From positions 62,001-126,000 of the forward strand of contig CAMYLA010000004.1 in assembly GCA_947259095.1 (NCBI GenBank): 64,000 bases of DNA. Reading direction: 5' to 3'. The notes beneath the pieces were generated by a model. That model made no database searches. It was given only the letters and a program-made list of their open reading frames with translations, and was not told the DNA's origin. The stretch's first letter is position 1, and the number at the start of each line of letters is the position of its first letter. The position numbers were made by a program, and so were the translations under genes. Shown here piece after piece: positions 7,832 to 16,892 of this stretch. Source of the DNA: an uncultured Acidimicrobiaceae bacterium. Its GTDB lineage: Bacteria; Actinomycetota; Acidimicrobiia; Acidimicrobiales; SZUA-35.

Positions 7832-9157
7832 TCAGCCGGGCGGGAGCGGCAGGGAGTTCTCGCCCTCGTAGACCTCGGCCGGGTTGAGGCCGGCCAATTG
7901 GCGGGGGGTGCCGGTCTGGCCGTAGGAGCAGTTGCGGGCCGCCTTCATGCAGCCGTCGATCCACAGGTTCATCGTCTCGTCGTTCCAGCCGCCCCACCAA
8001 TCGGCGTGGAGCGTGCCACCCGGGGGCCCGTTGAAGCCCCCGAGGTCATCCGACGAGAGCTGCCAGCCGTCGACCGAGTCGCTACCCGGGTAGTACAACA
8101 GGATCGAAATCTGGGGCAGCCGCTTGGGGAAGCCGGCGGGGCACGGGGTCTGATCGTCGGCGTAGCTCAGGTGGGAGGAGAAGTCGGAGCTGGCCAGGTT
8201 GACCCCGTCCCAGCAGTTCGGGAACTGGATCGAGGCGTTGATCACGTCGCCGTTGCAATCCGGTATGCGGTTGGTGTGGTTGTAGGCGCTGCCGTTGGCC
8301 CCGCACGACCAGTGGAGGTAGCCGGTGGTCTCGAACGACTCGGCCCGGGTGTTGCCGGCCAGCATCTGCAGGCCCTGGGGCATGGCGTTGACCGCCTCGG
8401 GGTATTTGGTCTTGTAGTAGATGATGATGGCGTCGGGGACGATCACGTTGCCCCGGCCGTCGAGCAGGGCCGGCGTCCAGTAGGCGGAACGGTTGAGCTC
8501 GAAGCCGCTGCAGGTCCCGCCGCCGGTGTCGACCAGCTCGTCCTGGGTGGTGAAGGCGTCGGTCTCGGTGTTACCGAAGAACATGTGCAGGTGGGACTGG
8601 CCCGGTTGGCCGGGGAAGATGATCGGGTCGTCGAAGCCGAAATGGGAGTACTCGCAGGCAACCCGAAACTGGCCGGCGGTCGAGCTGCCGTTGTCATTGA
8701 CCGGGGCCGGCTCGGTCAGGGCCGTGAGGTCGAGCTGGTCCGACGGCACGTCGGCGAAGCCCGAGAACTTGTCCTGCACGTTCCGGATGGCCTCGAACTG
8801 CTCGGTGGAGCCCCGACCGGCCGGTGCCGCCGGGTCGGTTGCGCCCGCAGCGGCATCGGTGGGGGTGCCCGCCTCGGAGCCGATCGTGGTGCCGGTGGTC
8901 TGCAGCCGGGCAGCTTGATCACCGTTTTCACCGCCCGCACCGTTTGCACTGTCGGCACCGTTTGCACTGTCGGCACCGTTTGCACTGTCGGCACCGTTTG
9001 CACTGTCGAAACTGTCGAGCTGGGGGTTGGTTGTCGAAGGCACGGCTTCGACGTAGGCCCGGCGATCGGCCACCGAATCGATGACCAGGACCGAGCCGAG
9101 CACCGCCGCCAAAGCCAGCACGGCGACGATCGCTCGCTGTTTCCAAGTCCCGGCCAT
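7832..9157 (-). CDS. DUF1996 domain protein, membrane-anchored and secreted
   Basis: The protein has 441 residues. An N-terminal segment 'IVAVLALAAVLGSVLVI' acts as signal or anchor. It is followed by a low-complexity linker with four DSANGA repeats and a DUF1996 domain. That domain shows the family's conserved pieces: 'CEYSHFGFDDPIIFPGQPG', 'SHLHMFFGNT', 'YWTPALL', 'IIIYYKTKYPEAV', 'IQFPNCWDG' and 'HADWWGGW'. DUF1996 proteins are secreted in fungi and actinobacteria and have no agreed activity. Paired cysteines suggest disulfides. The ATG at 9157 is preceded at six bases by TACCTT, suggesting a leaderless message. Confidence 0.85.
   Translation of the reverse strand: MAGTWKQRAIVAVLALAAVLGSVLVIDSVADRRAYVEAVPSTTNPQLDSFDSANGADSANGADSANGADSANGAGGENGDQAARLQTTGTTIGSEAGTPTDAAAGATDPAAPAGRGSTEQFEAIRNVQDKFSGFADVPSDQLDLTALTEPAPVNDNGSSTAGQFRVACEYSHFGFDDPIIFPGQPGQSHLHMFFGNTETDAFTTQDELVDTGGGTCSGFELNRSAYWTPALLDGRGNVIVPDAIIIYYKTKYPEAVNAMPQGLQMLAGNTRAESFETTGYLHWSCGANGSAYNHTNRIPDCNGDVINASIQFPNCWDGVNLASSDFSSHLSYADDQTPCPAGFPKRLPQISILLYYPGSDSVDGWQLSSDDLGGFNGPPGGTLHADWWGGWNDETMNLWIDGCMKAARNCSYGQTGTPRQLAGLNPAEVYEGENSLPLPPG
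8937..9008 (-). repeat. 18-nt minisatellite (four units) inside the DUF1996 gene
   Basis: There are four near-identical 18-base units at 8937, 8955, 8973 and 8991. They encode DSANGA four times in the linker between the membrane anchor and the DUF1996 domain. The unit keeps the frame, so copy-number change would only lengthen or shorten the linker. Confidence 0.9.
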
Positions 9158-9163
9158 GGTGCC

Positions 9164-9169
9164 AAGGTA
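9164..9169 (-). promoter_or_regulatory. -10 box (TACCTT) for the DUF1996 gene
   Basis: The minus strand reads TACCTT, six bases, then ATG 9157. This matches the TANNNT-leaderless arrangement of other genes in the window. No -35 element is obvious. Confidence 0.4.
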
Positions 9170-9223
9170 ACAACCGGGCGTCGGTCAACCGCCACCGGGA
9201 GCCGGCGCAGCCCCGGTTGTGAC

Positions 9224-10243
9224 TCAGTGACCGGTGTCGCTCAACACACCGGGTGCGGGTTCGACCCGAGGGGCCAACCACGACACCCCGACCACGACCG
9301 CAAAGGCGATCACCGCCAGGGCCATCGGGCCGAGGACGCCGTCGGCGGCCGGCAACGCCAGCCCCGTCCCGCTGACAGACTCACCCTCGACATCGCTGAT
9401 GATGCCGACCCCGTTTGGCCAGGGCCACAGCACCCGGAACGACCCGACCATCAAACCGATCAGCACCGCCAGGAGGCGGTCGTGGTAGTTGTCGAGCAGC
9501 CAGCCGAGAGCGGTCGAGAACACGGTGATGCCAACCACCGCCCCGATGAAGAAGACCCCCAGGTTCACCAGATCAGCGCCGGACCGGTCGTGGACCGCCC
9601 CCAGCACTGCGGTGTACATGCCCATCATCAGCAGCAGGAACGAACCGCTGATGCCGGGCAGGATCATGGCGCAGATGGCAATCGCCCCGGCGCCGAAGAA
9701 GGCCAACGTCGACGGTTCGGCCACCGGCCCCGATTGGAAGCCGAGGAGGAAGAAGGTGATGGCCCCGACCCCGGCCATGATCGCCAGCTCCACCGCCGAG
9801 CGGTGCCGCAGGAGGCTCCAGGCGACCACGATCGACCCCGCAACCAGGCCGAAGAACAGCCCCGCCATCTCCTCCGGTCGGGTCTCCAGCAGCCCCTGGA
9901 TGACCGATGCCAGCGCCCCGAGGGCCACTGCCACCCCCGCACCAAGCGGGATGAGGAACCCCCATTCGACGTCGAACAGGTGCCGGCGGGCGGCGGCGAT
10001 GTCGAGTCGCAACACCGAACCGACCACCTTGGCGCAGCGGCGGATGTTGTCGAGCAGCCGCTCGTAGATCCCGAAGACCAGGGCCACCGTGCCGCCGGAG
10101 ACGCCGGGAACGATGTCGGCCGCGCCCATGGCGAACCCCCGGACGAAGGTGAGCAGGAGGGCCGAGAATCCCGACGGGCCTGCTCGACCCTGGCTCGATG
10201 AGAGGCGTCGCCCGTCCGCTGAGGCTCCAAGTGATGATTCCAT
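9224..10243 (-). CDS. DUF368 family polyprenyl-phosphate flippase (PopT-like)
   Basis: This 339-residue polytopic membrane protein has the DUF368 signature near the N-terminus, 'FVRGFAMGAADIVPGVSGGTVALVFGIYERLL'. A second internal copy reads 'GAIAICAMILPGISGSFLLLMMGMY'. DUF368 proteins, named PopT, return undecaprenyl phosphate across the cytoplasmic membrane for reuse in peptidoglycan and other envelope synthesis. About nine or ten hydrophobic segments are visible. The first 30 residues are polar and may be over-extended. The gene sits among other minus-strand envelope genes. Confidence 0.87.
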   Translation of the reverse strand: MESSLGASADGRRLSSSQGRAGPSGFSALLLTFVRGFAMGAADIVPGVSGGTVALVFGIYERLLDNIRRCAKVVGSVLRLDIAAARRHLFDVEWGFLIPLGAGVAVALGALASVIQGLLETRPEEMAGLFFGLVAGSIVVAWSLLRHRSAVELAIMAGVGAITFFLLGFQSGPVAEPSTLAFFGAGAIAICAMILPGISGSFLLLMMGMYTAVLGAVHDRSGADLVNLGVFFIGAVVGITVFSTALGWLLDNYHDRLLAVLIGLMVGSFRVLWPWPNGVGIISDVEGESVSGTGLALPAADGVLGPMALAVIAFAVVVGVSWLAPRVEPAPGVLSDTGH

Positions 10244-10260
10244 AGGGTTGGCATTCGAGC

Positions 10261-11475
10261 CTAGTGGAGCCTCGCTCGATTGCTGCCCGCCCGATCGGCC
10301 CGGGGAGCCCGATGGGTGGGTCTGTGGTTGTCGCCCCTCCGGCTACCACTGCGATCGGAGATCCCATCGATGGCGGCCACCACCGGCACCTCGACGTAGC
10401 GGTGGCTGGTGGCGGCGGCGGCCAGGCCGAAGACGATCTGTATCAGGAAGATGGCCGGGCCGGGCCAGGTGTGGCCCTGATCGACTGGCTCGAGCACGCC
10501 GACCTCCAGCGCCACGGCGAAGACCTGTGTCCAGACGTAGAAGCTGAGCGCTCGGGCCCCGAGCCACCACATCATCTGGTTGTCGACGGTGGCGGCCAGC
10601 GCACCCCGGAGCCCGACGGTGGCCGACGCTGTCAACACCACTGCGGTGAGGCCGATGGTGACGGCGATCAGCAGGCCGAGGCCGAGCATGGGAAAGCGGC
10701 CCGGGTCCGGCGCCACGGCCAGCAGGAACAGCAGGGCGGCGAAGGCCGGGGCCGCGTACTGCGCCGGCACGATCCGCTGCAGGGTCCGCCGGGGGAGCAG
10801 GCCGATGGCCAGACCGACAAGCAGGCCGTCGATCCGGCTCACCGTGTGGATGGCGATCGTGGCCGGGTCGGCGGCCTCGGTGACCAGCAGCGCCAGTCGG
10901 CCCAGCGCCACACCGGCCGCCAGCCCGACGATGATCGCCGCCCGCTGGGAGCGGCCGAGGGTTTTCGGTCCGGCGACGACCAGCACCGGGACCAGCAGCG
11001 TGAACTGGGCGATCACGCCGATGGCCCAGAGGTGCTCGATGGCCACGAATCGGGCCCCGCCGGAGACGCGGAAGAAATTGAGCGTCATCGTCACCCCACC
11101 GAGCACGGCTCGGATCCGGGCCTCGTCGAGGTTTTGGTCCCAGGACCAATAGAGGGTCACCAGCGCCACGGCAACCAGTACCGGCGGGCCGATCCTGGCC
11201 ACACAGCCCAACCAGAATCGTTTCAGCCAGTGGCGGTCACGATCGACGTCGCCGACCCGGCGGGCCAGCTCGAATCCGATCAGGACCATCACCATGTCCA
11301 GGGCCAGGTAGCCGCCGGACAGTGGCAGCCCCAGACCGGTCGAGACCAGGGCGGCAATGGCGAACCCGGTCAGGCCGAGCGACGGTCTTCGGCCGTTGCC
11401 TTCGACCGGTCCGGCGCGGCGATCGGTCGGGTTTCCACGATGGGTGGACGGGGCGCGTTTGCGAGTTTGAACCAT
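10261..11475 (-). CDS. Acyltransferase 3-like integral membrane protein, probably divergent
   Basis: The 404-residue polytopic protein (about ten membrane segments) starts at ATG 11475. The acyltransferase 3 fold is suggested by 'GGYLALDMVMVLIGFELARR' (cf. 'GG.lGVdlFFvlSGfll'), by 'IEHLWAIGVIAQFTLLVPVLV' (cf. 'HtWSLsvEeqFYl..P') and by a C-terminal 'HRYVEVPVV'. The Arg and His that normally mark the first membrane helix as the catalytic pair are not apparent; the corresponding stretch reads GFAIAALVSTGLGL. It may be a non-catalytic relative or use other residues. It lies 17 bases upstream of the DUF368 gene. Confidence 0.65.
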   Translation of the reverse strand: MVQTRKRAPSTHRGNPTDRRAGPVEGNGRRPSLGLTGFAIAALVSTGLGLPLSGGYLALDMVMVLIGFELARRVGDVDRDRHWLKRFWLGCVARIGPPVLVAVALVTLYWSWDQNLDEARIRAVLGGVTMTLNFFRVSGGARFVAIEHLWAIGVIAQFTLLVPVLVVAGPKTLGRSQRAAIIVGLAAGVALGRLALLVTEAADPATIAIHTVSRIDGLLVGLAIGLLPRRTLQRIVPAQYAAPAFAALLFLLAVAPDPGRFPMLGLGLLIAVTIGLTAVVLTASATVGLRGALAATVDNQMMWWLGARALSFYVWTQVFAVALEVGVLEPVDQGHTWPGPAIFLIQIVFGLAAAATSHRYVEVPVVAAIDGISDRSGSRRGDNHRPTHRAPRADRAGSNRARLH

Positions 11476-11739
11476 CTGATTCCTCTGCCGGCTCGCCCGC
11501 CTTGCTCCCGTTCCGATCGCCCGCGACCAGGATCGGTTCGGTCGACTGCAACGGTAGCGACAGCGTGGTCGGGCCCGACCGATGGCGGCCAACTATCGAT
11601 GGTCGCGATGCCCGGATCGAAACCGCGATATCGACACCCAGCCCCATTGATCGACGTCACACACCGTCCACCTGGTCGGCTGCGGCGCGGATCGGGCCGG
11701 TTGTCGGGCCAGGCGCGGTGGTGGGTCCCGGCCCGGCCG

Positions 11740-12615
11740 CTACCAGGCCACGATGGTGACGACGAAGGCCGCCACCGACACCAGGACGGCAACCCCGTGG
11801 GCGAGGCGAAGTTTCCGCTCGTAGCGCCACGCATCGGCGGCAAGGGCCCCGAACCGCCCGGCCGTCTCCGAGGTTCTCAGTCTGCGCAGGCGAAGCTCCC
11901 GGGCCAGGAACGGCACGGTCGTACCCACGGCCAGGGCCAGCACCCCGACCAGCAGGGCCGCCACCGCGGCCACCAGCCCCCAGCGGCTCTCGGCCAGGGC
12001 CCAGCGGTTCACCGCCCGCCCGATCCGCCATCGCTGGAGTTCGCTCAGCGCCGAGCCGTCGACGTGATCGAGGCACTCCCCGGCCTGCTCGAACCAACCC
12101 AGTCCGGCGTAGCCGGCGGCCAGGGCGGTCCAGGCGCCGGCGTTGTCCGGTTCCTGGGCCAGCGCGGCCCGGGCTGCGGCGTCGGCGTGCTGGTAGTTGC
12201 CCCGGGCCAGGGCCACGTTGGCGAACGCAACCCAGGTGTCGGCGCTGCGGGGCTGCACCGCCTGCAGTTCGTACATGGCCTCGCCGGAGATCCGGTGCCG
12301 GCCTCCGTCGGCCGCAATGACCGCCAGGCTCCGCAGCACGTCGGCCCGGTCGGCACCGTCCGTGGTGGCGGCGGCGACGGCAAGCAGGGTGGTGGCCTGC
12401 CGCCAGTCCCGGCGCTCGACCATCCGGCCGGCCTCGGCCACCAGCACCGACGGTGGCGTGGAATCCCAGAGCTTGGCCCGCCAGCTGCCGGTCGTCCCGG
12501 GACGGGGCCGTCGGATGCTCCTGCCGTTCGCGCCGAGACCCCGCCTGCCAGGCGGTCGCAGCGTCTTGGCCTTTCCGGCGGGATGGTCGGCCAGGCTGGT
12601 CGAAGCGTCGCTCAC
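11740..12615 (-). CDS. TPR-containing membrane protein
   Basis: The region around residues 65-180 has degenerate tetratricopeptide units such as 'ADTWVAFANVALARGNYQHADAAARAALAQEPDN' followed by 'AGAWTALAAGYAGLGWFEQAGECL'. Two hydrophobic segments follow ('WGLVAAVAALLVGVLALAVG' and a C-terminal 'VAVLVSVAAFVVTIVAW') separated by a basic loop. TPRs bind partner proteins; the partner is unknown. GTG 12615 is chosen. The frame is open to ATG 12711, but that start would leave only 31 bases to the divergent helicase gene. Confidence 0.6.
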   Translation of the reverse strand: MSDASTSLADHPAGKAKTLRPPGRRGLGANGRSIRRPRPGTTGSWRAKLWDSTPPSVLVAEAGRMVERRDWRQATTLLAVAAATTDGADRADVLRSLAVIAADGGRHRISGEAMYELQAVQPRSADTWVAFANVALARGNYQHADAAARAALAQEPDNAGAWTALAAGYAGLGWFEQAGECLDHVDGSALSELQRWRIGRAVNRWALAESRWGLVAAVAALLVGVLALAVGTTVPFLARELRLRRLRTSETAGRFGALAADAWRYERKLRLAHGVAVLVSVAAFVVTIVAW

Positions 12616-12733
12616 GTGGTCCCATCGGTCGCCCCGCTCCAACTGTGACGGCGGCGACGTCGACCCATGGTACGCCGGGTCGCCGGCGGTGACCCAGTCG
12701 GGGCTGCGCACTCGGATCGAGCGACCGATGCTC

Positions 12734-12739
12734 TAAGGT
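12734..12739 (+). promoter_or_regulatory. -10 box (TAAGGT) for the helicase gene
   Basis: TAAGGT ends three bases before ATG 12743 and six bases before the second codon, GTG 12746. By the spacing seen for other genes here, transcription would start at GTG 12746, making that the true leaderless start. Confidence 0.4.
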
Positions 12740-12742
12740 GAA

Positions 12743-14926
12743 ATGGTGTCCGCGCCCCCGATAGCCGACGGTCTCAATCCGGCCCAGCTCGACGCCGTCA
12801 CCCATGACGGTGGCCCGCTGGTGGTGGTGGCCGGTGCGGGCTCGGGCAAGACCCGGGTCTTGACCCGTCGCATCGCCTGGTTGATCGACCAGGGTGTCTC
12901 GCCGTTCGAGATCCTGGCCATCACCTTCACCAACAAGGCGGCCGACGAGATGAAGAACCGGGTCGCCGAGTTGGTCGGCCCGGTGGCGGAGAAGATGTGG
13001 GTCAGCACCTTCCACTCGGCCTGTGTCCGCATCCTTCGCCGTGAGGCCAAGGTGCTCGACTTCCCGTCGAACTTCACGATCTACGATCAATCGGACTCGG
13101 TCCGCCTCGTCGGCTACGTGATCCGAGACCTGGGCCTCGATCCGAAGCGGTTCCAGCCCCGCTCGATCCAGAACGTGATCAGCTCGGCCAAGAACGAAGG
13201 CCTGAACGCCGCCCAATACGCCGAGCGGGCCAACGTGATCATCGAGCGGAAAGCGGCCGAGGTCTACACCGAATACCAACGCCGGCTGCAGCAGGCCGCC
13301 GCCATGGACTTCGATGACCTGCTGCTCAACGCGGTCCGACTGTTCCGCCAGTCACCGGACACCCTTGCCGCCTACCAGCAGCGGTTCCGCCACCTGCTGG
13401 TCGACGAGTACCAGGACACCAACGGCGTACAGAACGAGCTGGTGGTCCGCCTGGCCGATGCCCACCGCAACGTCACCGTGGTCGGCGACTCCGACCAGTC
13501 GGTGTACCGGTTTCGTGGGGCCGATATCCGCAACATCATCCAGTTCGAGGACGCCTTCCCAGACACCACGGTGGTGCTGCTGGAGCAGAACTACCGGTCG
13601 ACCCAGACCATCCTCGATGCGGCAAATGCGGTGATCGCCAACAACTTCGGTCGCAAACCGAAGTCGCTGTGGACCGACGAGGGTCGGGGGGACAAGATCG
13701 ACGAGAGCCAGTTCGTGGCCTCCGAGCTCGCCCAACTGCACGACGCCGGCACCTACCGGTGGGACGACATGGCGGTCTTCTACCGGACGAACGCCCAGTC
13801 GAGGGTCATCGAGGAGTACCTGCGCCGGGTCGGCATCCCCTACAAGGTGGTGGGTGGCACCCGGTTCTACGATCGGCGGGAGATCAAGGACGCCGTGGCC
13901 TACCTCAAGGCGGCGTCGAACCCTGCAGACGAGGTCTCGGTCAAGCGGATCGTCAACACGCCAAAGCGGGGTGTGGGCGACACCTCGATCGGCAAGATCG
14001 ATGCCTTTGCCAAGATGCACGGGATGTCGTTCACCGACGGGCTGGGTCGGGCCGCCGATGCCGGGGTCAGCGGCAAGGCCCTGAAGGGCATCGCCGCCTA
14101 CCTGGCACTGATTGACGGTTTCACCGAACTGCTGGAGAAGGGACCGGCCGCGGTGCTGGAGGCCATCCTCCGCGACACCGGCTATGTGGCCGAGCTCGAG
14201 GACGAACGATCCCACGAGGCCGAGGGCCGGTTGGAGAACCTTCAGGAGCTGGTCGGCGGGGCCGCCCAGTTCGAAACGGTGGACGAGTTCCTGGAACAGG
14301 TCGGCCTGCTGAGCGACACTGACGAACTCGACGAGGACAACTCCGAGGTCGTCCTGATGACCCTCCACGGGGCGAAAGGCCTCGAGTTCCCGGTGGTGGT
14401 GATGCTGGGCATGGAGGACGGCATCTTCCCCCACATGCGCTCGATGACCGACCCGGACGAGATGGAGGAGGAGCGGCGGCTGGCCTATGTGGGGATCACC
14501 AGGGCCCAGGAGCGACTCTACGTCACCCACGCCTGGGCCAGAATGCTGTTCGGCCAGACCCAGTACAACCCACCGAGCCGGTTCCTCGACGAGATCCCCG
14601 CCGAACTGCTCGAAGAGGCGGCAGGCAGCCGGAGCAGCAAACGGGGGATGCGAACCTCGGTGTTCGGCTCCAGCGGGACGGCCAAGTCCTTCGGCGGTCG
14701 CAAGGAGATCGTCGACACCGCCCTCAAACCGAGGGGCCCGATCCCGTCGGGGGCGGCCGCCCTCGATCTCAAGATCGGCGACGACGTCAGCCACAAGAAG
14801 TTCGGCGAAGGCGTCATCCTCGACGTGAAGGGCAGCGGCGACAAGACCGAGGTGGTGGTCAATTTCGGGTCGACGGGGGAGAAGACGCTGCTCCTGGCCT
14901 GGGCTCCGCTGGAAAAGCTCGGCTGA
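12743..14926 (+). CDS. pcrA: UvrD/PcrA-type superfamily 1 DNA helicase
   Basis: This 727-residue 3'-5' DNA helicase acts in nucleotide excision repair and in removing replication obstacles. All motifs are visible: Q-motif 'LNPAQLDAV', Walker A 'GAGSGKTRVLTRRI' near residue 33, Walker B 'LLVDEYQDTN' near 218, 'VVGDSDQSVYRFRGA', 'NYRSTQTILDAAN', 'VVLMTLHGAKGLEFPVV' and 'EERRLAYVGITRAQERL'. The last 50 residues form the Tudor-like domain ('GDDVSHKKFGEGVILDV') that binds RNA polymerase in PcrA homologs. Length fits PcrA. ATG 12743 or GTG 12746 is the start; the -10 box position favours the latter. Confidence 0.95.
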   Translation: MVSAPPIADGLNPAQLDAVTHDGGPLVVVAGAGSGKTRVLTRRIAWLIDQGVSPFEILAITFTNKAADEMKNRVAELVGPVAEKMWVSTFHSACVRILRREAKVLDFPSNFTIYDQSDSVRLVGYVIRDLGLDPKRFQPRSIQNVISSAKNEGLNAAQYAERANVIIERKAAEVYTEYQRRLQQAAAMDFDDLLLNAVRLFRQSPDTLAAYQQRFRHLLVDEYQDTNGVQNELVVRLADAHRNVTVVGDSDQSVYRFRGADIRNIIQFEDAFPDTTVVLLEQNYRSTQTILDAANAVIANNFGRKPKSLWTDEGRGDKIDESQFVASELAQLHDAGTYRWDDMAVFYRTNAQSRVIEEYLRRVGIPYKVVGGTRFYDRREIKDAVAYLKAASNPADEVSVKRIVNTPKRGVGDTSIGKIDAFAKMHGMSFTDGLGRAADAGVSGKALKGIAAYLALIDGFTELLEKGPAAVLEAILRDTGYVAELEDERSHEAEGRLENLQELVGGAAQFETVDEFLEQVGLLSDTDELDEDNSEVVLMTLHGAKGLEFPVVVMLGMEDGIFPHMRSMTDPDEMEEERRLAYVGITRAQERLYVTHAWARMLFGQTQYNPPSRFLDEIPAELLEEAAGSRSSKRGMRTSVFGSSGTAKSFGGRKEIVDTALKPRGPIPSGAAALDLKIGDDVSHKKFGEGVILDVKGSGDKTEVVVNFGSTGEKTLLLAWAPLEKLG

Positions 14927-14944
14927 CCGGCCGAACCGGGTCAG
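14923..14944. terminator. Shared hairpin between convergent helicase and channel genes
   Basis: CTGACC pairs with GGTCAG, extended inward by GG/CC around a one-base bulge, leaving a CCGAA loop. It overlaps both stop codon regions of the convergent genes, which are only 14 bases apart. No T tract is present. Confidence 0.4.
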
Positions 14945-15957
14945 GAATCCCTGAGGACGATCAGTCGATCGCCGGGCCGTAGGTCGCCCGCCTCGTCGGC
15001 CCGCAGCCGTGACCCGTTTCGCAGGACCATTACCAGGGTGGTACCCGGCGGTGTCACCGGTGTCCCGTTCCCGGCCTGGGACCCGACCTCGGCCAACTCC
15101 ATGCCGGTGGAGGCATCGAGCAGATCGTCGAACACCCGCACTGCGCCGGGAGCGAAGGTGCCGAGCCCCAGCATTCGGCCAACCGCGGCGGTGGCGTCGA
15201 TCACCTCGTCGGCTCCTCCCTGGCGGAGCAGGTGGAGGTTCTCCTGGGATCGGCCGCCGGCCACGATGTGGATGGTCGGGTTGATCTCCCGGGCGGTGAG
15301 GGTGATCAGCACCGCGGTGTCATCCCGGTTCGGGGCCACGACCACCGCTTTGGCCCGATCGATCCTGGCCTGGCGGAGCACCGCGCTCTGGGAGGCATCA
15401 CCACGGACCCCGACAAAACCCAGTGCCGTCGCCTCGGCCACCACATCGGCCTGGATGTCGACCACGACGATCTGTTCCGGTTCGACCCCCCGGCTGACGA
15501 GATCGTCGACGGCGCTCCGGCCGGTGGCCCCGAACCCGCAGATCAGATAGTGATCGTGCACCTGTCGCCTCCAACGTCTGGTCAAGAGTGACTGTCTGGA
15601 CTGTTCGGTCAGGACCTCGACCGTGGTCCCCACCACCAGAATGAGGAATAGGATACGAGCCGGGGTGATCAGCACGACCGTGGCCAGGCGAGCTCCGGAG
15701 CTGATGGCGGTGATGTCGCCGTAGCCGGTGGTGGTGACCGTGACCGAGGCGTAGTAGAGGGCATCGAGGAAGCTGATCGGGTCGCCGGTCACGTCGACGT
15801 ACCCGACCCGGCCGATCCGCACCACGAGGGCCACGAAGACCACCAGCCCGACCGCCATGCCGATTCGCCGCAACACGGCCTGCAGCGGTGGCCGACCTCG
15901 GTTCGGCATGTGGACTGTCTCCACCAACGCCTGCGTCGGGTTCCGGGGGGCGGTCAT
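14941..15957 (-). CDS. Two-helix potassium channel with RCK (TrkA-N/TrkA-C) domains
   Basis: The 338-residue K+ channel subunit has an N-terminal helix, a pore with the selectivity filter TTTGYGD near residue 77, and a second helix. A cytoplasmic RCK domain begins 'HYLICGFGATGRSAVDDL' (Rossmann GxGxxG). The C-terminal TrkA-C domain includes 'PGAVRVFDDLLDAS' and 'RPGDRLIVLRDS'. RCK domains gate such channels in response to nucleotides, Ca2+ or cyclic di-AMP; the ligand here is unknown. The size matches MthK-type channels. ATG 15957 is assumed, with no clear ribosome site. Confidence 0.9.
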   Translation of the reverse strand: MTAPRNPTQALVETVHMPNRGRPPLQAVLRRIGMAVGLVVFVALVVRIGRVGYVDVTGDPISFLDALYYASVTVTTTGYGDITAISSGARLATVVLITPARILFLILVVGTTVEVLTEQSRQSLLTRRWRRQVHDHYLICGFGATGRSAVDDLVSRGVEPEQIVVVDIQADVVAEATALGFVGVRGDASQSAVLRQARIDRAKAVVVAPNRDDTAVLITLTAREINPTIHIVAGGRSQENLHLLRQGGADEVIDATAAVGRMLGLGTFAPGAVRVFDDLLDASTGMELAEVGSQAGNGTPVTPPGTTLVMVLRNGSRLRADEAGDLRPGDRLIVLRDS

Positions 15958-16039
15958 GGTCGGGGCGAACCGCTGGGCCGCCCACCGCCGGCCGGGCCCG
16001 GGCCTGTCCCCGGTGGCTGTGGCTGCATGTGGCCGGCCG

Positions 16040-16849
16040 TCACCTCGACCAGCGGGGGGAGATCGGCTCGTGGCCGGTGTCGATGTAGCGGATGTGGGTC
16101 ACCCATGCCGCCTCATCGATGTTGTGGAGCTGATAGCCGGCGGGGTCCTGGATGACCTCGATCGGGGCGTCCGGCGCCAGGTTGAGCTCGACGTGGTGGA
16201 TCGTCGACGGCCCGACCGTGGTGGTCACCCCACCGACGGTCGCGGTCAGCGGGCGGTGGAGATGACCACACAGGATCCGGATGACGTTGGCCCGGCGGCC
16301 GACGATGTCGCCGAACACCTCCAGCCCGTGCAGCCGCATGGTGTCCATCCAGTGGATCCCGCTGAGAAACGGCGGATGGTGCATGGCGATCACCGTCGGT
16401 CGATCGCCGGATGCGTCGAGGGCCTCGGTCAACCAGCGTTGCCGTTCCTCGTCGAACAGCCCGCCGTGACTGCCCGGCCTGAGGGTGTCGAGGCCGATGA
16501 TGTGGAGGTCACCGACGTCGACGACCCAGCTCAGGTGGGAGTCGTCGGTGGCCCACGGCATGTCGAACGCGGTGCGGAAGGTCTCCCGCCGGTCGTGATT
16601 TCCCGGCAGGGCCAGGATCGGGGCCTGCAGCGGGGCCAGCAGTTCGGCCAGGAGGTCCATCTCGGCCGGGGTGCCGTTGTCGGTCAGGTCGCCGGTGGCC
16701 AGGATCACCTCGGGCTGCACGGTTTCGCGGTTGAGCCTGGCAACGGCCATCGCCAGCCGCTGGTTGTTGTCGACCACGAGTTCGCTGTCGGCCACCGGGT
16801 CGACGATGTGGGTGTCGGTCAGTTGGGCCAGCAGCACGGCATTCTCCAC
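16040..16849 (-). CDS. Calcineurin-like phosphodiesterase (CpdA/GpdQ type)
   Basis: The 269-residue dimetal phosphoesterase shows every metal-ligand motif of the class III cyclic nucleotide/glycerophosphodiester phosphodiesterases: 'LAQLTDTHIV' (DxH), 'LATGDLTDNG' (GDxxD), 'ALPGNHDRR' (GNHD), 'VIAMHHPPF' and 'LCGHLHRPL' (GHxH). It has no signal peptide, so it is cytoplasmic. Substrate (3',5'-cAMP or glycerophosphodiesters) cannot be decided from sequence. The ATG at 16849 has GGAGA just upstream on the minus strand. Confidence 0.87.
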   Translation of the reverse strand: MENAVLLAQLTDTHIVDPVADSELVVDNNQRLAMAVARLNRETVQPEVILATGDLTDNGTPAEMDLLAELLAPLQAPILALPGNHDRRETFRTAFDMPWATDDSHLSWVVDVGDLHIIGLDTLRPGSHGGLFDEERQRWLTEALDASGDRPTVIAMHHPPFLSGIHWMDTMRLHGLEVFGDIVGRRANVIRILCGHLHRPLTATVGGVTTTVGPSTIHHVELNLAPDAPIEVIQDPAGYQLHNIDEAAWVTHIRYIDTGHEPISPRWSR

Positions 16850-16892
16850 GGTTCGTTCGGGACGAGCGGGGCCGGCCGGCGATCGGGGACCG

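Noticed and set aside
8937-9008. CRISPR-like array
   Set aside because: The 18-base units are directly adjacent with no spacers and encode an in-frame peptide repeat.
7898-10201. A 767-codon plus-strand open frame over the DUF1996 and DUF368 genes
   Set aside because: It is antisense to two well-supported genes, and its protein has the Gly/Arg/His-rich composition typical of high-GC shadow frames.
10264-12648. A 794-codon plus-strand open frame
   Set aside because: It is the antisense of the acyltransferase and TPR genes, with no recognisable domain and shadow-like composition.
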